DNA of 20,083 nucleotides from assembly GCA_050874585.1 (NCBI GenBank), contig JBNMKZ010000053.1:1-20083 (forward strand), written 5' to 3'. The notes beneath the pieces were generated by a model that saw only the letters and a program-made list of their open reading frames with translations, made no database searches and was not told where the DNA came from. This document shows, piece by piece, positions 6,495-13,514 of the stretch; positions within the stretch are counted from its first letter, which is position 1; each line of letters opens with the position of its first letter. The position numbers and the translations under genes were made by a program. This stretch comes from UBA1067 sp050874585 (GTDB taxonomy: Bacteria; Verrucomicrobiota; Kiritimatiellia; RFP12; UBA1067).

Positions 6495-7547
6495 ATGAGA
6501 ACGAATGGTTTGGAGAACGAGAGAGCTGTGGCCGTGCTCATTGACGCGGACAACGTCAGTGCGATGCGGGCGAGCGAGATCCTGAGCATCGTCTCCGCGT
6601 GGGGCGAACCGCTCATCCGACGGGCGTATGGCACGGTGAACCGATTCACCCCATCCGGCAAGTGGGCGGATGCGCAGCGGGTCTATGGGATTCTTTCCTG
6701 TCCGCAGGTAAACAACATTCCTGGAAAGAATGTCGCTGACATTGCACTTGTGATTGATGCGATGGAAGTTCTCTACAAAAGCGCATGTGATGGCATTTGC
6801 ATCGTGTCGAGCGACAGCGACTTTACCGCGCTGGCGACAAAGATTCGTGAGGGAGGAAAAGAAATTTACGGGATTGGCGGCACTAAAACCCCAAAGAGCT
6901 TCAGGTCCGCCTGTACGGCGTTTGTCACGCTTGCGAATGTCGGTGGCGGCGGCGCGGTTGAGACTTCGCAATCCGTGCCAACTTGTCCTCGTTGTGGAAA
7001 GCCGCTGGAAAAGGCGACGACAAAGTCGCGGCAGCCCTGTCTTCGCTGTACGAACTGCGGCGGCGTCGCGGTGAAGATGTCGGTTCTTCAGTCGGGCGTT
7101 GCGGCCGACAGCATCGATGCGATGAAGGCGCTGGTCCGGGCGCATGAGACTCTGGGGTGCAATTGCCCCAAATGTGGGGCCTCCATGAGCCTCATTCGCG
7201 TTGAAGTCGGCAAGCGGCGCATGGAGATTGACGTGTGCCGGGACTGCTGGACCGTCTGGTACGACAAGGACGAGTTCGAGTCGATTGTTCCTCAGGACGG
7301 TGTTCTTCAGGCGAAGGTGTCGGCAGGCAAGGCCTTTCGCCGCGAAACGGTTGTCATGGTCACGGCCGATCTGCGTAGCGGTCGGTTCCGAGCGGAGAAC
7401 ATCGGTGTGCTGAATACGATTCTGAAGCGGAGGTACAGTGTCCCGAATCCGGATGTTGAAGCCGTCGTCTCCGCCCTACGCTCCCAGAAGGTGATTACCA
7501 TCGACAAGCGCGGCAAAGTTGAGGTGCAGCCGCTTCAGACGGCCTGA
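6495..7547 (+). CDS. NYN-domain (PIN-like) putative RNase with two zinc ribbons and a C-terminal winged-helix-like region
   Basis: 350 aa. Residues 10-150 are a NYN domain of the LabA/limkain type: VLIDADN (D17, D19, N20), D82 and D88 in NVADIALVIDAM, and SSDSDF (D107, D109) form the expected acidic site of a metal-dependent ribonuclease. A first zinc ribbon follows (C164-x2-C167, C185-x2-C188; topoisomerase-like), then a zf-TFIIB-like ribbon (C224-x2-C227, C248-x2-C251, ending WYDKDEFE). The last ~70 residues could be a winged helix. Bacterial NYN proteins of this kind usually carry a LOTUS/OST-HTH domain instead. The open frame extends up to 6414, but I chose ATG 6495: the -10 at 6483-6488 puts the transcript start on this ATG, no SD precedes it, and the NYN domain starts right after it. 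Substrate unknown, presumably RNA. Confidence 0.85.
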   Translation: MRTNGLENERAVAVLIDADNVSAMRASEILSIVSAWGEPLIRRAYGTVNRFTPSGKWADAQRVYGILSCPQVNNIPGKNVADIALVIDAMEVLYKSACDGICIVSSDSDFTALATKIREGGKEIYGIGGTKTPKSFRSACTAFVTLANVGGGGAVETSQSVPTCPRCGKPLEKATTKSRQPCLRCTNCGGVAVKMSVLQSGVAADSIDAMKALVRAHETLGCNCPKCGASMSLIRVEVGKRRMEIDVCRDCWTVWYDKDEFESIVPQDGVLQAKVSAGKAFRRETVVMVTADLRSGRFRAENIGVLNTILKRRYSVPNPDVEAVVSALRSQKVITIDKRGKVEVQPLQTA

Positions 7548-7675
7548 TTTTTGGGGCCTGATTCAAGCCGAAGGGGGCGAATGTGGGCGTGGGAGACGAT
7601 TTTGTGCGGATTGTTTTTGCTCTCGTTCTTGTGTTTTTGTGCGCTTATCTCAACTTTGCCCAATAATTTTCAGAT
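7548..7675. other. Short non-coding gap before the tRNA promoter
   Basis: No convincing terminator or gene. A hydrophobic open frame from ATG 7580 follows an AGGGGG, but it runs through the tRNA promoter into tRNA-Asp. Confidence 0.4.
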
Positions 7676-7711
7676 ACCCCCTTGCAGGGGGTCCGGCGGT
7701 TATGGTATACT
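7676..7711 (+). promoter_or_regulatory. tRNA-Asp/tRNA-Gln promoter with a hairpin over the -35
   Basis: TGG-TATACT (7703-7711) is a clear extended -10. At 18 bp spacing lies TTGCAG (7682-7687), a weak -35, most of which is the loop of a perfect 6-bp hairpin ACCCCC (7676-7681)/GGGGGT (7687-7692). The predicted start, about 7718, is 14 bases before the mature tRNA-Asp. Confidence 0.65.
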
Positions 7712-7731
7712 ATGTCTCGCTTTCGAGATAC

Positions 7732-7808
7732 GGGGTTGTGGCGCAATTGGTTAGCGCACTGGACTGTCGATCCGGGGGTTGCGGGTTCGAGCCCCGTCGA
7801 CCCCGCCA
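7732..7808 (+). tRNA. tRNA-Asp (anticodon GTC), CCA encoded
   Basis: The cloverleaf folds by eye: acceptor GGGGTTG (7732-7738) pairs with CGACCCC (7798-7804), the D arm contains GGTTAG, the anticodon stem CTGGA/TCCGG closes the loop CTGTCGA giving anticodon GTC, and the T loop is TTCGAGC. Discriminator G7805 is followed by encoded CCA (7806-7808). G73 is the expected aspartate identity base. Confidence 0.97.
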
Positions 7809-7828
7809 TCTTTGAAAGTACGCGAGAT

Positions 7829-7902
7829 TGCCTCGTGGTGTAATGGTAGCACAGCAGATTCTGATTCTGCTTGTTGGGGTTCGAGTCCCTGCGAGGCAAC
7901 CA
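7829..7902 (+). tRNA. tRNA-Gln (anticodon CTG), CCA encoded
   Basis: Acceptor TGCCTCG (7829-7835) pairs with CGAGGCA (7892-7898), the anticodon stem GCAGA/TCTGC closes loop TTCTGAT giving CTG, and the T loop is TTCGAGT. The U1-A72 pair is typical of glutamine tRNAs. Encoded CCA at 7900-7902. It lies 20 bp after tRNA-Asp without a promoter of its own, so the two are co-transcribed. Confidence 0.96.
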
Positions 7903-8059
7903 TTTTACAGCACCGCGAAATCTTATTCATCACTGACGGTTACAAATTCCACTCCTGTCGCATTCCATGCCTACGGCATTGTCCGAGGTGTGGCACCTGC
8001 GGCGGATTGGCGCATCGTGTCTGCGGACTGTCGCGCCCTTTATCGCCAATTACCTCCAG

Positions 8060-8089
8060 TTGCCAGAGCGCGGCAAAAAATGGTATAAT
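8060..8089 (+). promoter_or_regulatory. Porin-gene promoter (TTGCCA-18-TATAAT, extended -10)
   Basis: The -35 TTGCCA (8060-8065) differs from TTGACA by one base; an 18-bp spacer ends in TGG before a perfect TATAAT (8084-8089). The predicted start, about 8096, leaves a ~37-nt leader with TAAGGAG at 8116-8122. This is the strongest protein-gene promoter in the window, fitting an abundant outer-membrane protein. Confidence 0.85.
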
Positions 8090-8132
8090 TTACGAATCTT
8101 GAACTCTAACTGAAGTAAGGAGTGAAAAAGGC

Positions 8133-9614
8133 ATGAAGAGACTGATGTTGGCGGCGCTGTTCGCCATTGGCACGGTGGCCGCCGTTGAGGCTGCCCCGAC
8201 GGATGCGGTCACGCAGGCCGACTTGAAGGCCCTGATTGAGCGCATTTCCAAGTTGGAGGCCGAAAACAAGGCCCAGGCCGCGAAAATCGCCGAATTGGAG
8301 GGCCGTAGCACCGCACCCAGGTCTACCACCGCGCCGGCCGGCCAGTCGAAAGATGCCGAGAAACCAGCTTCGGAGAAGGGCACGGAGGTGAGCGAGTCGG
8401 GTCGGATTTACACGACCGAGTCCGGCAAGAAGTACTATCTCGCGGACAAGTTCGCCGGCATCTTTGAGCCGTTGAGCGAGTCCGGCCTCCAGATTACGCC
8501 TTACGGCTACCTCGTGTTCGAAGGTGTTTGGTCCGACCGTCCGCTGGATTGCGACTGGTCAACCGATTTCGTGAAGAACAAGGGCCGCCAGAACAACACG
8601 ACGCTTTCGATGCAGGATTCCATCCTTGGTCTCCAGTTCGCGACGCCTGAGGCGGTCAACGGCTGGAAGTTCGCCGGCAAGGCCGAGTTCGACCTCGCGG
8701 GTGGCGATCAGAACTCCTACGACTTCCACTGGCGGCACCTCTATGTGGATGCTCAGCATGAGAGCGGCTGGTCAATTCTCTTCGGTCAGACCTGGCATCT
8801 CTGGAAGATGGTCACGCCGAGCGAGATTGATGGTGCGTGGATGGAGAACGCCGGTCATCCGTATCGCCGCAGTCCGCAGATTCGCGTGACGAAGAAGTGG
8901 GATTTCGAGGACAGCTCGCTTGAATGGCGCGTCGGTCTTGTGAAGGGCGGCCCGGGCATGGGTAGCGACCGCGATGGTGACGGCGTTCAGGACAATACGG
9001 CGTCCGCGTGGGGCATCTTTGAGAGTGCGCTCGTCTATGACAAGGAGGCCGCGTGGGATGAGGGCCGTCGCTGGCTCGTCGGCCTTGGCGGTATGTACGG
9101 TCGTGACCGCAGCAACCGTCTGAGTGGCTGGAATGCGGATGGTGATGGCGTCTACGATGGTCGTTCTGACGAGTACAACACGCAGATGATTATGATCGCG
9201 GCGCAGGTTCCGTTCCTTGAGAAGTTCACGCTGACGGGTCAGTTCTACGCTGGCGAGAACCTCGGGCGCGTTCAGGCTGGTTGCGCTCAGGGCGTTGCCT
9301 TTGACCGCGTTGGTGAGCGGGGTGAAGAAGTCCGCACGGTTGGCGGTTTCATCGATCTCGCGTACGAGCTTAACGACACGTGGTCGTTCGCGGCTGGCTA
9401 CGGCATGGACAATCCGTCGGACGGCTGTGCGCGGAATGCGGACGGCATCCTCTACAACGACCGTGCGTATGTCGCGGCGTTCTATCGGATTCTTGACAAT
9501 TTCAAGCTCGGGCTTGAGTATGCGCGCCTGATGACGCGCTATGCCGAGGAGAACGGCTCGAAGACGGATGCCGATGCGAACCGTCTCCAGTTCAGTGCGT
9601 TCTACGACTTCTAA
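8133..9614 (+). CDS. Outer-membrane beta-barrel porin with N-terminal periplasmic coiled coil
   Basis: 493 aa. A Sec signal peptide (residues 1 to ~20, ending AAVEA-AP) is followed by a heptad-like segment (about 26-55, LKALIERISKLEAENKAQAA), as in DcaP-like trimeric porins where the coiled coil sits in the periplasm. The rest (~85-493) alternates short amphipathic strands rich in Trp/Tyr/Gly with polar turns. It ends in LQFSAFYDF, whose terminal Phe is the usual BAM-recognition signal. Two long loops carry D-x-D-x-D-G-type acidic runs (DRDGDGVQD near 279, NADGDGVYD near 334), possible Ca2+ sites. Start: TAAGGAG ten bases upstream. It has its own promoter and terminator, so it is monocistronic. 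The substrate is not deducible; 'DcaP-like' is an inference from architecture. Confidence 0.85.
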   Translation: MKRLMLAALFAIGTVAAVEAAPTDAVTQADLKALIERISKLEAENKAQAAKIAELEGRSTAPRSTTAPAGQSKDAEKPASEKGTEVSESGRIYTTESGKKYYLADKFAGIFEPLSESGLQITPYGYLVFEGVWSDRPLDCDWSTDFVKNKGRQNNTTLSMQDSILGLQFATPEAVNGWKFAGKAEFDLAGGDQNSYDFHWRHLYVDAQHESGWSILFGQTWHLWKMVTPSEIDGAWMENAGHPYRRSPQIRVTKKWDFEDSSLEWRVGLVKGGPGMGSDRDGDGVQDNTASAWGIFESALVYDKEAAWDEGRRWLVGLGGMYGRDRSNRLSGWNADGDGVYDGRSDEYNTQMIMIAAQVPFLEKFTLTGQFYAGENLGRVQAGCAQGVAFDRVGERGEEVRTVGGFIDLAYELNDTWSFAAGYGMDNPSDGCARNADGILYNDRAYVAAFYRILDNFKLGLEYARLMTRYAEENGSKTDADANRLQFSAFYDF

Positions 9615-9652
9615 GCCGAAGGCTGAGAGTTGAAAGGTTGTCGATGAAACCG

Positions 9653-9690
9653 AAAGTCGAGAGGCTCGCCTGAGCCTTTCGACTTTTCGC
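9653..9690 (+). terminator. Rho-independent terminator of the porin gene
   Basis: A continuous 15-bp stem (one G-U pair) forms between 9653-9667 and 9672-9686 with a GCCT loop, followed by TTTTCGCGTTT. This is the strongest terminator in the window. It separates the porin gene from the transporter operon. Confidence 0.92.
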
Positions 9691-9729
9691 GTTTGATGAA
9701 GGTTCGTATTTCAGGAAGGAACACGGGAT

Positions 9730-11166
9730 ATGGAGAAGAAAAGAGCGAGTTGGTCGGGTCAGTTGGCGTTTGTTCTTGCGGCGGCGGCTTCGGCCATTGG
9801 ACTGGGGAACCTTTGGCGCTTCCCGTATCTGGCGGCGCAGTATGGCGGCGGAACCTTCATTGCCATTTATCTTGGACTTGTGGTGACGCTCGGCTTTACG
9901 CTGATGCTGACGGAGGTCGCGATTGGGCGCAATACCCATCAGTCCCAGTTGACGGCGTTCTCGCGCCTGCACGGCAAGTGGGGATTCGTCGGATTCCTTG
10001 CGACGGCAATTCCCGTCATCATCATGCCCTACTACTGCGTCATTGGTGGATGGGTGCTTTATTACTTCAAGGCCTATTGCGAGATGGCGTTTACCGGTGC
10101 GAATCTGATGGGCGCGGGCGCGGCGGATTCGGGTGCGTTCTTCACCGGCTTCATCAGTTCCCCGTTCGCTTCGTTTGGCTACGGCATGATTTTCATTCTC
10201 GCCTGTGCGGGCGTGATTGTCCTGGGCGTCAAGAACGGCATTGAGAAGTCCAATCTTGTGATGATGCCGATTCTTTTCCTGATGGCGGTCGCCATTTCGA
10301 TTTACGTCATCTGCCTCCCGGGGTCGGGCGATGGCCTGAAGTACTATCTCGTTCCCAACATGGACTGCCTGCGTGGTTCGGATGGGGCATTCTCGGTGGC
10401 CTTGCTCGGCAAGACGATTCTTGGCGCAATGGGTCAGATGTTCTACTCGCTTTCCCTCGCGATGGGTATCATGATTACCTACGGCAGCTATATGCGCCGG
10501 ACGGATTCGATTGAGCGTTGCGTTCGCCGCATTGAAATCTTTGATACGCTGATTGCGATTCTCGCCGGCCTGATGATTATCCCCGTCGTCTATATGTTCG
10601 CCGTGAAGACGGGCGTTCCCGTGAAGGAGGCGATGAATGCGGGGCCTGGGCTGATGTTCATTACGCTGCCGAAGGTGTTCGCAACGCTGGGTGTGGCGGG
10701 TGCGTGGATTGGCATGGCGTTCTTCCTGTTGGTCACCTTTGCGGCGGCGACATCGGCAATTTCGCTTTATGAGGCTTGTGTTGCGTCCGTCTGCGACGTC
10801 CTTCACATCGAACGCCGCGCCGCGACGTTCTTTACGGGAACGCTGGCGCTTTTCCTCGCGACCTTTTCCGCGTTGGGCTATGGCCCTTGGCAGGACATTA
10901 CAATTTTCAAGATGCAGTTCCTCGACTTCTTTGACTTTGTGACGAACTCCGTGCTGATGCCGCTCGTCGCAGCGGCGACCTGCATTTTCGTCGGCTGGGT
11001 GCTGAAACCGAAGTCCGTCATTGACGAGGTGGAGTCGGAAGGCCACGCCTTCAAGGCGAAGCACTTCTACACATTTATGGTGCGCTACCTGGCCCCGGCC
11101 CTTGTCATTGCGATTCTCATTTCGGAAGTCTGCCGCTATTTCAAGATTGGCGGTTGGTCCATCTAA
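9730..11166 (+). CDS. Sodium-dependent transporter, NSS/SNF family (LeuT-like)
   Basis: 478 aa polytopic inner-membrane protein that should couple Na+ entry to uptake of an amino acid or related amine. The N-terminus WSGQLAFVLAAAASAIGLGNLWRFPY (about 8-33) is the family signature: TM1 with its unwound Gly centre and the RFPY that helps gate and bind Na+. The alternation of long hydrophobic segments gives about 11-12 TMs, the usual bacterial NSS size. An AGGAAGGA (9713-9720) precedes ATG 9730. It is the first gene after the porin terminator; no clear sigma70 promoter is seen in the ~40 bp between. The next gene starts 22 bases later, so it is probably co-transcribed with the PutP-like symporter. 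The substrate cannot be assigned from sequence alone. Confidence 0.93.
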   Translation: MEKKRASWSGQLAFVLAAAASAIGLGNLWRFPYLAAQYGGGTFIAIYLGLVVTLGFTLMLTEVAIGRNTHQSQLTAFSRLHGKWGFVGFLATAIPVIIMPYYCVIGGWVLYYFKAYCEMAFTGANLMGAGAADSGAFFTGFISSPFASFGYGMIFILACAGVIVLGVKNGIEKSNLVMMPILFLMAVAISIYVICLPGSGDGLKYYLVPNMDCLRGSDGAFSVALLGKTILGAMGQMFYSLSLAMGIMITYGSYMRRTDSIERCVRRIEIFDTLIAILAGLMIIPVVYMFAVKTGVPVKEAMNAGPGLMFITLPKVFATLGVAGAWIGMAFFLLVTFAAATSAISLYEACVASVCDVLHIERRAATFFTGTLALFLATFSALGYGPWQDITIFKMQFLDFFDFVTNSVLMPLVAAATCIFVGWVLKPKSVIDEVESEGHAFKAKHFYTFMVRYLAPALVIAILISEVCRYFKIGGWSI

Positions 11167-11188
11167 TTAAATAAGGAATAAAGGTAAA

Positions 11189-12784
11189 ATGATTGACTGG
11201 ATTGTGCTGGGGGCGTTTGTCGGCTATCTGCTTCTCATGCTGTGGATTGGCTTCTTTTTCTCGAAGAGACAGGAGTCGCTCGGGGACTACTATCTCGGTG
11301 GGCGGCGGATGAACAAGTGGGTGGTTGCCCTTTCCGCGCAGGCTTCGGATATGTCGGGTTGGCTGCTGATGGGCTTGCCGGGGGCAATTTATGTCGGCGG
11401 ATTTTCTGAGGCGTGGATTGGCATTGGCCTTCTGATTGGTACCTATCTTAACTGGAAGATTGTGGCGCATCGCTTGCGCGTCTATTCGAATGCCTGCAAG
11501 GATTCCATCACCATCCCGGATTTCATCAATAACCGTTTCCGCGACCCGACGGGACTTTCGAGAATCGTCGCGGCTGTCATCATTCTTGTCTTCTTTACCT
11601 TTTACACGGCCTCGGGCTTCGTGGGTTGCGCCAAGCTTTTCACGACGACGTTCGGAATCCCCGATACCGTCCACCTTTTCGGTCTGACGCTGACGGGCTA
11701 TCACCTTTGCCTGTGGATTGGTGCGTTGGTCGTCGTTGCCTACACGCTCTTCGGCGGCTACATGGCGGTTTGCTGGACGGACTTCATTCAGGGAACGCTG
11801 ATGTTCGTGGCGATTGTTCTTGTGCCGGCGATTGTCGTCTGTGAGGCGGGTGGATTTGCCGCGACCGTGGACGGACTGAACGAGATCAATCCTTACCTCC
11901 AGTCGCTCTTCACAAGTGCCGCGACGGGGAAGGCGACGGGCTTTATTGGACTTGTCTCCTGCCTTGCGTGGGGACTTGGCTACTTCGGTATGCCGCATAT
12001 TCTCGTCCGCTTTATGTCCATTGACAATCCGGCGGAGGTGAAGGGATCGCGGCGCATTGCCATGAGCTGGGTCTCGATTTCGTTGATTGCGGCCACGGTG
12101 ATTGGTCTCGTCTTCCATCTCTATCTCAAGCAGCGGGGACTGACGCTTGCGGATGTCGGGAACGATCCTGAGAAGATGTTCATGATCATGATTAACGGCA
12201 TCTTTGCGAACGGTTTCTTCGTGCGCATCTTTGCGGGCATTCTGCTGTCGGCGATTATGGCGGCGATTATGTCGACGGCGGATAGTCAGCTCCTGGTTTC
12301 AGCTTCCTCCTTCTCCAATGACTTCTACAAGGTTGTGTTGCGTAAGAAGGCCTCTAACCGCGAACTTCTTCTTGTTTCGCGCATTGCCGTGGGTGCGGTG
12401 GCCTTGGTGGCCATTATCCTCGCGATGAACACGCAGTCCGAGTTCTTCAAGGTCGTCATGAAGATGGTGTCCTTCGCCTGGGCTGGATTTGGCGCGGCGT
12501 TTGGTCCTTTGATTCTGCTGGCCCTATTCTGGCGGCGAACGAACCTTGCGGGTGCAATTGCGGGCATGGTGGTCGGTGCGACGACCTGTTTCGTTTGGAA
12601 GTTTATCTTCGCGGCGGATTCCAATCTTGTTGCGGCTCATCCGATTTTCAACCTGTACGAACTTGCACCGGGCTTTGTTCTCGCCTTCCTGACGATTGTC
12701 GTTGTTTCACTTCTGACGCGGCGTCCGTCGGATGAGATTATCGCTGAATACGATGCGGTCGCCCAGAAGACAGCGGCCAATTGA
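11189..12784 (+). CDS. putP: Sodium/proline symporter, SSS family (PutP-like)
   Basis: 531 aa, about 13 TMs, inner membrane; Na+-coupled uptake, most likely of L-proline. Very PutP-like stretches: SAQASDMSGWLLMGLPGA (49-66; D54, S56, G57 and W58 correspond to the Na+/proline-binding D55-S57-G58-W59 of E. coli PutP), then the N-W-K-(I/L)-V-A-x-R-L-R-V segment, RFMSIDNPAEVKGSRRIAMSW and LSAIMAAIMSTADSQLLVSAS. The latter holds the Ser residues of the Na2 site. AAGG lies 4 bases before ATG 11189, with TAAGGA further up. It sits 22 bases downstream of the NSS gene and one base upstream of the UbiA-family start, in one operon. Proline specificity is inferred from similarity. Confidence 0.9.
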   Translation: MIDWIVLGAFVGYLLLMLWIGFFFSKRQESLGDYYLGGRRMNKWVVALSAQASDMSGWLLMGLPGAIYVGGFSEAWIGIGLLIGTYLNWKIVAHRLRVYSNACKDSITIPDFINNRFRDPTGLSRIVAAVIILVFFTFYTASGFVGCAKLFTTTFGIPDTVHLFGLTLTGYHLCLWIGALVVVAYTLFGGYMAVCWTDFIQGTLMFVAIVLVPAIVVCEAGGFAATVDGLNEINPYLQSLFTSAATGKATGFIGLVSCLAWGLGYFGMPHILVRFMSIDNPAEVKGSRRIAMSWVSISLIAATVIGLVFHLYLKQRGLTLADVGNDPEKMFMIMINGIFANGFFVRIFAGILLSAIMAAIMSTADSQLLVSASSFSNDFYKVVLRKKASNRELLLVSRIAVGAVALVAIILAMNTQSEFFKVVMKMVSFAWAGFGAAFGPLILLALFWRRTNLAGAIAGMVVGATTCFVWKFIFAADSNLVAAHPIFNLYELAPGFVLAFLTIVVVSLLTRRPSDEIIAEYDAVAQKTAAN

Positions 12785-12785
12785 T

Positions 12786-13514
12786 GTGAAACCCTGGCTG
12801 CAGTTCTTTCGGCTGGTGAACCTGCCGACCGTGCCGGGCGACGTGCTCGCCGGCGCGGCGGTTGTGTGGACGCTTTTGGGTGTCGGGGGAAATGGTGTTG
12901 TTGTCGCCCGCGTCTTTCTTGCCGCGCTTGCTGCCGTTGCCGCCTATCTCTTCGGGCTTGCGGATAATGACATTGTCGGGGCGAAAACGGACGGACCCGA
13001 ACGCCCGATTCCAGCGGGGGAGATTTCGGTTGGCGCGGCACGGCTTGCGCGTGGACTGTGCCTTGGAATGGTTCTTCTCGTCGGCGCGGCGGCTGGCTTG
13101 CCGCCCGCCTGGTGGGTGACCATGTGTGCGCTCGTCGCGTCCATCGTCGTCTACAATCGAACGAAGGCTTGGTTCTTGATGGGGCTTTGCCGCGGACTGA
13201 ACTTCCTGTGCGGCGTCGTCGTCTTGTCTCCGTCCTCAGAATTCATGCGCCTAACAGGTGGGGACCTTTTGATTGTCGTTGGACTTTTCATCCTCTGGAC
13301 GCTATCCGTCGCCGGAATCACGAGGTATTCGGAAGGGGAGGAGGCGAATCCGATGAAGCGCCGGATGGTCGGCATTCTGATTGGTAGCCTGATTTACCTT
13401 CAGTTGCTCGTTCTTGTCCTGTTCCCTATTCGCCCTTTCTTGGTGACGGGGGCCTTTCTTTTGTTGGCTCTTCGCCTGCTTAGGCGTGTCCTTCCTGAGG
13501 TAAGTGCATCATGA
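12786..13514 (+). CDS. UbiA-superfamily prenyltransferase, EboC-like
   Basis: 242 aa from GTG 12786. An integral membrane protein with 7-8 predicted TMs. The aspartate-rich motif is NDIVGAKTDGPERPIPAG (61-78). UbiA enzymes normally have NDxxDxxxD, which binds the prenyl diphosphate through Mg2+; here the middle Asp is G65. The second Asp-rich motif is replaced by YSEGEEAN. The ERPIP(A/S)G ending is the form I associate with EboC proteins of the cyanobacterial/bacterial ebo cluster. The open frame extends to 12732, but those codons overlap the putP 3' end and encode a basic non-membrane segment. GTG 12786 lies one base after the putP stop and directly before TM1. Its own stop overlaps the next ATG (ATGA, 13511-13514). 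Substrate unknown; the altered motifs leave open whether it is catalytically typical. Confidence 0.8.
   Translation: MKPWLQFFRLVNLPTVPGDVLAGAAVVWTLLGVGGNGVVVARVFLAALAAVAAYLFGLADNDIVGAKTDGPERPIPAGEISVGAARLARGLCLGMVLLVGAAAGLPPAWWVTMCALVASIVVYNRTKAWFLMGLCRGLNFLCGVVVLSPSSEFMRLTGGDLLIVVGLFILWTLSVAGITRYSEGEEANPMKRRMVGILIGSLIYLQLLVLVLFPIRPFLVTGAFLLLALRLLRRVLPEVSAS

Noticed and set aside
7551..7754. Hydrophobic small ORF after the NYN gene
   Set aside because: It reads through the tRNA promoter and into the tRNA-Asp gene, so it cannot be a normal protein gene.
9592..11064. 490-codon frame antisense to the NSS transporter
   Set aside because: His/Arg/Asn-rich shadow translation with no motif; the plus strand encodes a clear transporter.
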